Below are positions 58,196-64,000 of a DNA stretch of 64,000 bases, one piece after another (position 1 is the first letter of the stretch; every line of letters starts with the position of its first letter). A model generated the notes under the pieces. It was given only the letters and a program-made list of their open reading frames with translations. It was not told where the DNA came from and searched no databases. Both the position numbers and the translations under genes were made by a program. Source of the stretch: Caprella mutica (lineage: Eukaryota; Arthropoda; Malacostraca; Amphipoda; Caprellidae); contig CANNZV010002561.1 in NCBI GenBank assembly GCA_947561585.1, positions 1 through 64,000 on the forward strand. The letters run 5' to 3'.

Positions 58196-58465
58196 TTGCA
58201 GAAGCTGCATGCACAGTACCAACAATTCAGAAAGAGTAACAAGTTTATTTTACATTTCACGAGAGTAGCATATTACTAACAACCAACATCGTAATTTGGA
58301 AATATACACAGTACATTCAAAAGATGTACAGTGTCATCAAATGGAGCACAGTACCAGAAAAAGATGCACAGTACCAAGTAAAGGGTGCATGGTGCCAACC
58401 ATAAAAAGGCGCGCGGTACTATCAAAGCTGCACGGTTCCAGTTTTTTGTAGCATAGTACAGGTAT
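58196..58465. repeat. Degenerate array of GATGCACAGTACCAAGTAAA-like units
   Basis: Six to eight diverged units of about 20-22 bp, each with CACAGTAC or a variant such as CACGGTTC or CGCGGTAC. The minus-strand 91-aa frame over it is a repeat translation. Confidence 0.7.
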
Positions 58466-61443
58466 TCTTCTCTCTCACTCTCTCTCCTGTGACTCATTTT
58501 AGTGACACAGAAAACAAAGACTGAATCTCCTACCACTTGAGAGCAGCACAATGTCTTGGGACTGTTGGGGAAATCACAAGAAACTATCTATTGGATAGAG
58601 CCTCAAACAGTCTTATTAGCAACCTGATTCTATATTTATATATATACTTTCTACTGTTATTAACTAGATCCTTCTATTTTTCAACTTAATTTTTTCTGCT
58701 TTAAAAAGAAATATTTTTCAATCAAACAAAATTATAGAAATAATTAATTATTTTATCATTTCCGAGGGGCCCATTGCCAGGTCAAATTTATGATCGATGT
58801 ATCCTCAAATATTGAAAATGAAAACTTCAATTTTGTTCAATATTGTAACAATTAACTAAAAAACATAATCACTGTATAAAATCAAAATGTTTAAGAAGTC
58901 TATTGGAGTTCATTTAGAGAGATAGATAGAAAGAATGAATTTAGAATTCTAGAACAATTAATAGATCATTTACATGCATACCCTCATTTGAAATGATATA
59001 CTATACTGATCATATACACAATGCTTATCGACTTTCATTGATAGAAGATTATCATGGAGTCATAGAATATCCTGGCAGAGTAAATTTCTATCCATTAAAA
59101 TTCCTTGATAATCTTCTACTACTCATCGGGATTCATTCATCATCTAGAATCGGGAGTAGAAGATCTTCTTCATAGATCTTCAAAAATTAATCCGATCACT
59201 ATCAAATATTGGAGACGAGAATCATCCACGATTTTTTTTATTAATTTACAGTGATGTAAACTGATTACAATCTTCGATGATCATCGTTGATTATTGCCTT
59301 TATGAAATAAACTGTTCTCTATCCAACTATAACATGCTCCTCGCAAAATCTTCGACTATGCCATGCTAACTTTTTCTTTGGGTAGAGGATATTTAGGTGT
59401 TTTTCTTCGGAATATTCCACTTTTATAATTATACGTACATTGCTTGATAAGAATTAAACTTTTATTTCAATAAATATAACCTGAATAAAAACTTATTGAT
59501 ATCATTAAAAAGATCATCCCAATAACGATGACTATAATGCACCAGAAATGTAATGATTTTAGTTTAAAGGAAATTAAAAGTATATTGAGAAAGTGTAATT
59601 GATAATTACACAAATAGACAAAATGTTTCACAAGAATATTACGTTTCCTCTTATTCAGATTTTTTTTCTATTATACAATGACCAACTGTCTGTGTTTGCT
59701 TAAAAAAAAAGAATATTAGATACAGTGAAGTTACTCTAAACTATATGTTGAAGCTCTACAAATACTATTTTAAGATCTGAGTTGTTATATTTTTCCAGTC
59801 CATAGATCCTTTGGCTAAAAGTTTCTCAATCTCTCTTAGACTCAGTCACCAAAAGTGCTGACTGGACACTGAGATCTCCTTCATATTCATGTGGCATCCA
59901 TAAAGTAATGAACGAATTGAGTCTTTTCCCTCGCCTGAGTGATTTCTCTCAATTCTTCTCTCGATTCTTCTCTCAATTGAGTGACTGAGAAAAGCGAGAA
60001 GATTCCGAGCTGAGTTGGAAATTTATAATTGTCGACTGAAGGCTTCCATCGGTGACTATAATCAATGATCATAAAACTTATCTACGACGACAAATCATTT
60101 GACGAAAATCCAATTGTAATTTTCTACAAATTGCATTCGTCATTTTCCGTCTTATAAAATACCTCCGCGTTAATGATTACGATCCAAATATTTTCTGCAA
60201 TCAATAATACAGTAGAGTTTCTACATTATGGAGGAATGCGTAAGTTTTGTATTCCGTAAATAATATACTAGGAGAAATAAAGGAGAAGAGCAGGTTGTGA
60301 AGTAAAATATTTATTAACGTACAAAAGCACAATTTTTCATGTGATGTAAGGAAAATGTTACATTTTTCTTTTTAAATTATTGAATTTTCACATTTTTCTA
60401 TAATCGCTAATTCAATATTAAGGAACTTCTGTTTCTTTTATTGGAATAAAATTTCCATATCAGAGGCCATTAAATTAGGGTTAACTTAATTGTAAAATAT
60501 AATAATTATCTAATGGAAGAAGATTACATAAAATTAAAAAAAAATGCAGAAAATATAGAAGTCCAGAAATTTTGAATTTAATAAAAATTGTATCCATAAT
60601 TTAGGATTGTCCGTAAATTTTGTATTCCTTAATTCAGGAGCCCTACTGTATAAATAATTATGGATAATCTGCCAACTATAATTTCGATTCCGACTAGGAT
60701 TCGATGTACACAAGTTCTACATATAAAGCAGAATTGAGTTATGCAAAGTTTGAATACATCATAACCTAAAACACGTGTTTTGTATGTCCAGATATTGGTA
60801 AACAAGCTCATAGAATCAAATTCAAAATGATATTTCACTGGAAAATAAGCTCTAGTCCAATGATATTCGTTAGCTCTATATCTATTCATTTATTTATCTT
60901 ATTCCCTGGATAATAGCACAGGGTACATTTTGTTGCATTGCGTATAGCATGTACCGTCCTTTTTCTGGTCATTTGTCACCGGTAGACAGATTATAGAGTA
61001 CCTAATGGAGGGCCTACAGCACAGCTTATAAATGAAAAATGCTGGGCATTGCTCTGTCGTTTATAGAGAACAATATTGGGGATATTCGGAGAAAAAAACA
61101 CATGGATAAAGTGACATATATTAATATTATTGGTTATAAATTGTTAATATAAATAATTAGAATTAAAAAAATGCACATGACACGGATAATCACAATTTTA
61201 TTAAAGTTTTGATTGTAATGATAATATTCGTATCTTTATCAAATTTGAATTATAAGTTTATTATTTCTAATTCCTGAAGATAATTATTAAATGATGGCGT
61301 ATATGTCACTGAAGTGAACAGTTATTTATTTCTTCATTCACTTAAAAAAAAAGTTTAATCTTTTTTGTAGAGGCTAAAAGAGGGAATAACAGAAGCTCAC
61401 TTTCGTATTTAATAAAACATACAGATCGTTAATCTTAAATGTG
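58466..61443. other. AT-rich intergenic DNA
   Basis: 59930-60005 has a small TTCTCTCAATTCTTCTCTCG tandem. Minus-strand frames at 59887 and 60629 and the plus-strand frame at 58993 have no recognisable family. Confidence 0.45.
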
Positions 61444-62244
61444 GTACAGGCAGGCCTCGCTTTAAGTACAACTAATTTTAGTAAAAGTGGTCCATATTTC
61501 GAGTCATGATTCGAAATAAGAACCGTTCGTAGACATAGAAAACAGTGACAATTTTCTCTGATTATTTCACGGTAACTAAAAAAACATCAAAATTATTATC
61601 CAGATGAGGTTATTAGAAGCAATTGGTTCAGAAATTCAACATGTCCCATTTCAGGGTAAGTTCCATGTTATCGCTTGGTTCCATATTTTCGAAAACGGAA
61701 AAATCATTAAATAATAATCATTATTTAATATTTATTTCAATTGGTATCCATGATAACAATTAGAATAGAAGTTAAATAATAATTATGATATTTTCTTTTC
61801 TGACGTGTCCAAATTTGTAAACCAACCAATAACTTGGAACGTAGTACCCTACTACCAAAAATATTTCATAGAGCATAAAATTGCTGTTTGTTAAATGTAG
61901 CACAATAATTATAGAAATCTAAGTATCTATTTATTACTCACCTATACTGAGTGAGAGTTAAGCTATGAATGGACTTTAAAACATTTAATAAAAGCACGAC
62001 TTTAAACTTTTTCATCACAGTCACAAACAATGAAAGACTGTATATTATTATTAATATGCTTATATACTCAGTACTCTAATAAGTTAATAACCCCAAACAA
62101 TTTTTTTTCTATAACTCATAGAAAATGAGATATATAATCAAGGAGTGACAATTATAAATTTCTTGTTACTTTTATTCGCTTTAGTTACCGTTTGGTAACT
62201 AAACTGAGTCGTGATTTGGTAACTAAAGCGGGGGATGCCTGTAC
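61444..62244. mobile_element. DNA-element relic with GTACAGGCAGGC ends
   Basis: GTACAGGCAGGCCTCGCTTT at the left and AAAGCGGGGGATGCCTGTAC at the right are inverted. A diverged relative lies at 38885-39650, and both hold the GGGTAAGTTCC-type MITE block (here 61653-61850). No transposase frame is present. Confidence 0.65.
61653..61850. mobile_element. GGGTAAGTTCC-family MITE
   Basis: AGGGTAAGTTCCATGTTATC at the left and AACTTGGAACGTAGTACCCT at the right. It is the fifth copy of this family in the window. Confidence 0.7.
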
Positions 62245-64000
62245 TTGATACCTTTTATACTATAAATTTATACTTTTATTCCAATAACTTTTATATGAAA
62301 CATTTCAATTTATTTTTTATGAAACTTTGAAAAAGGGTAACTATATTCTGTTTACTCCTTAGAATATTCTTCCATTCACTCAATATTTTCTGCAGTATAT
62401 GCCAAGATTTTTTTTTCATGTTAATCTTTATCTTTTGGATATAATAGGCGGCAAAATGCCATTAGTGATAATTCAATAAACTGATAAAACCATAGGATTA
62501 ATGTGGGTAAGAATTTATCTGTAAATTGATCTCAAGATTAGGTGAACTTGAATAGGGAGCAACTATGCCAATATTTTGGCTTGCGAATAAGAGGTACGAT
62601 ATCATCTCTATCCACTTCTCACTCTAAAATTTATTTAGTTGAATTCAGACTTATCCTAACAAATCGCGCAATAATTTCATTATCGTATGCTATCGAATTA
62701 TTAATGAATGTCGGGCAAAAGAGACCAAAATAAGGTTTATTTAGTTGCATAAGTTGAATTTACAATATCAACATTTCAATTCTATGGCAGTGTACATCAC
62801 TTAATTTATTAAAAAAAAACAATGACTGAATTTTTAGTTTCCAAAAAAAAAAATCAAGATTAACCAAATGAATTGATATTTAATAATGGATACAAACTGC
62901 ATTAATTATTTTAATATTCACAGCCACGCGTAGTCATGTCATTTCCCACAAACGAATTGGCTCGTTTCCAAAGCAATTTATGGGGAAAGAACTGTCCAGC
63001 CTCCATCTGATACCTTGAAACGATGACATAAATTCAACTTGATTGTCCAAAGAACAGTCCTAATTGTGTTATAGGGGCTTTGCAATCAGCAACGCTACAA
63101 TAAGCATGTTTCTTCGACACAATAAAACAAACGAATAATTCTGACAATTCTTAGCACTCATACAACAACATATAAATGTAAATAAATTACTAACAATAAA
63201 ATACGTGTATAAATTGATAATGTATTGAAGAATAATGACAAAGTGTATCTCCCTATTCAGTTTAAACTTAAAATATTAGCTTGACATTTTTTGTTTGATA
63301 TTATTAGGTTGACAATCAGATTTAACGAGCTTATTTATTCCTCAAGTATATTTATTTCTAATGAATTAAAATTAATTCATAAAAATTTAGCTTGCAAATG
63401 CAACAATTTTTTTGAATAAATAAATGTACTGGAAAACTCGTGTTTTTTCCTAATGATTCATATCACAGTTTATTAGTTTCACATTTCCAAAAACTAACAT
63501 CACTAATTGCAATGCTTGTAGATATTTAATAATTGTTTTGGAAACACAACGACCTATAATTGTAAGATTAAAAAATAATAGGAAATTAGGAAACTTTGAA
63601 TTGTGAGATTAACAACATGCTGTGAATTTTTTCATCTCATAGTACATAGTTCCCTTTCTTCAGAGAGATTTTCATTAAATAATGATCGAGGAGAGGATAA
63701 TCGCGGAAGGCTTTCACGGGAGGTAGATAAGTCCTACTGGGATTAACTGAACGCTTCATTGGTTGAACCTTGCAATAAGTAGAAGCTTCTTCAACGTCAG
63801 ACAGATTAAAATGTTTCTTTGGAGGATTAGAGCTAAGGAAAGAGTGCAGTTTGTTAATTATAAGGAATGGTCAATGGGCTGGAGATTTAGGAGTCCAGAG
63901 TTGCTGATAAGGAAGAGGATTGGGGTTCATTCAAGGAAAATATTTAAGCGTTTCCCTGTTTTAGATTTTTCACAATATATTAGTATGATGAAATTTTATG
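62245..64000. other. AT-rich intergenic DNA
   Basis: No gene recognised. 63650-63960 is purine-rich and more complex but has stops in all frames. It could be the edge of a gene outside the window. Confidence 0.45.

Overview
This is a 64 kb window of AT-rich eukaryotic DNA, almost certainly from an insect. It has intron-containing genes with GT-AG splice sites, a neuronal surface-receptor gene of the arthropod Dpr family, several decayed Tc1/mariner transposases and a very high load of minisatellites and short inverted-repeat elements. A hemipteran such as a planthopper or leafhopper is a plausible source, but nothing in the sequence fixes the species. There is one assembly gap (31147-31509). 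There are no operons, bacterial genes, convincing tRNA or rRNA genes, or CRISPR arrays.

Only two protein-coding genes can be rebuilt with confidence, both on the plus strand. The first (40302-44888, six exons, 266 aa) has a signal peptide and two immunoglobulin domains and reads as a Dpr-like cell-surface recognition protein. The second (55113-56985, four exons with three phase-1 introns, 339 aa) is a secreted leucine-rich-repeat protein. It resembles the family named after the non-catalytic subunit of the Oplophorus (shrimp) luciferase complex. The two show no functional link. Almost all other open frames are repeat translations or fragments of transposases.

Layout: 0-0.8 kb, a broken mariner-like transposase in fold-back arrangement; 1-1.4 kb, CACGTG array; 3-4 kb, 9.2-10.3 kb, 14.9-16.4 kb, 20.3-21.2 kb and 31.0-31.7 kb, five elements whose inverted ends are made of, or lie next to, short tandem repeats; 19.4-21.3 kb, 23-bp satellite; 22.4-23.4 kb, Tc1 relic and nested duplications; 23.6-27.8 kb, GGGCCCAATTG arrays; 28.5-30.0 kb, TGAGTCA-rich MITEs and a short mariner; 30.1-33.1 and 46.3-50.1 kb, two directly repeated copies of one large non-coding element flanking the Dpr-like gene; 51.3-53.4 kb, minisatellites; 55.0-57.0 kb, the LRR gene; 57-64 kb, mostly repeat relics.

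The most interesting pattern is the set of fold-back-like elements. Each carries its own short tandem-repeat motif in inverted orientation at its two ends. Three have exact 9-bp target-site duplications and a fourth matches at 8 of 9 bases. Two share the terminal sequence CCGGTCAC beside the duplication. One of the insertions has its empty site in the same window. This suggests one mobilising machinery acting on elements whose end repeats turn over rapidly.
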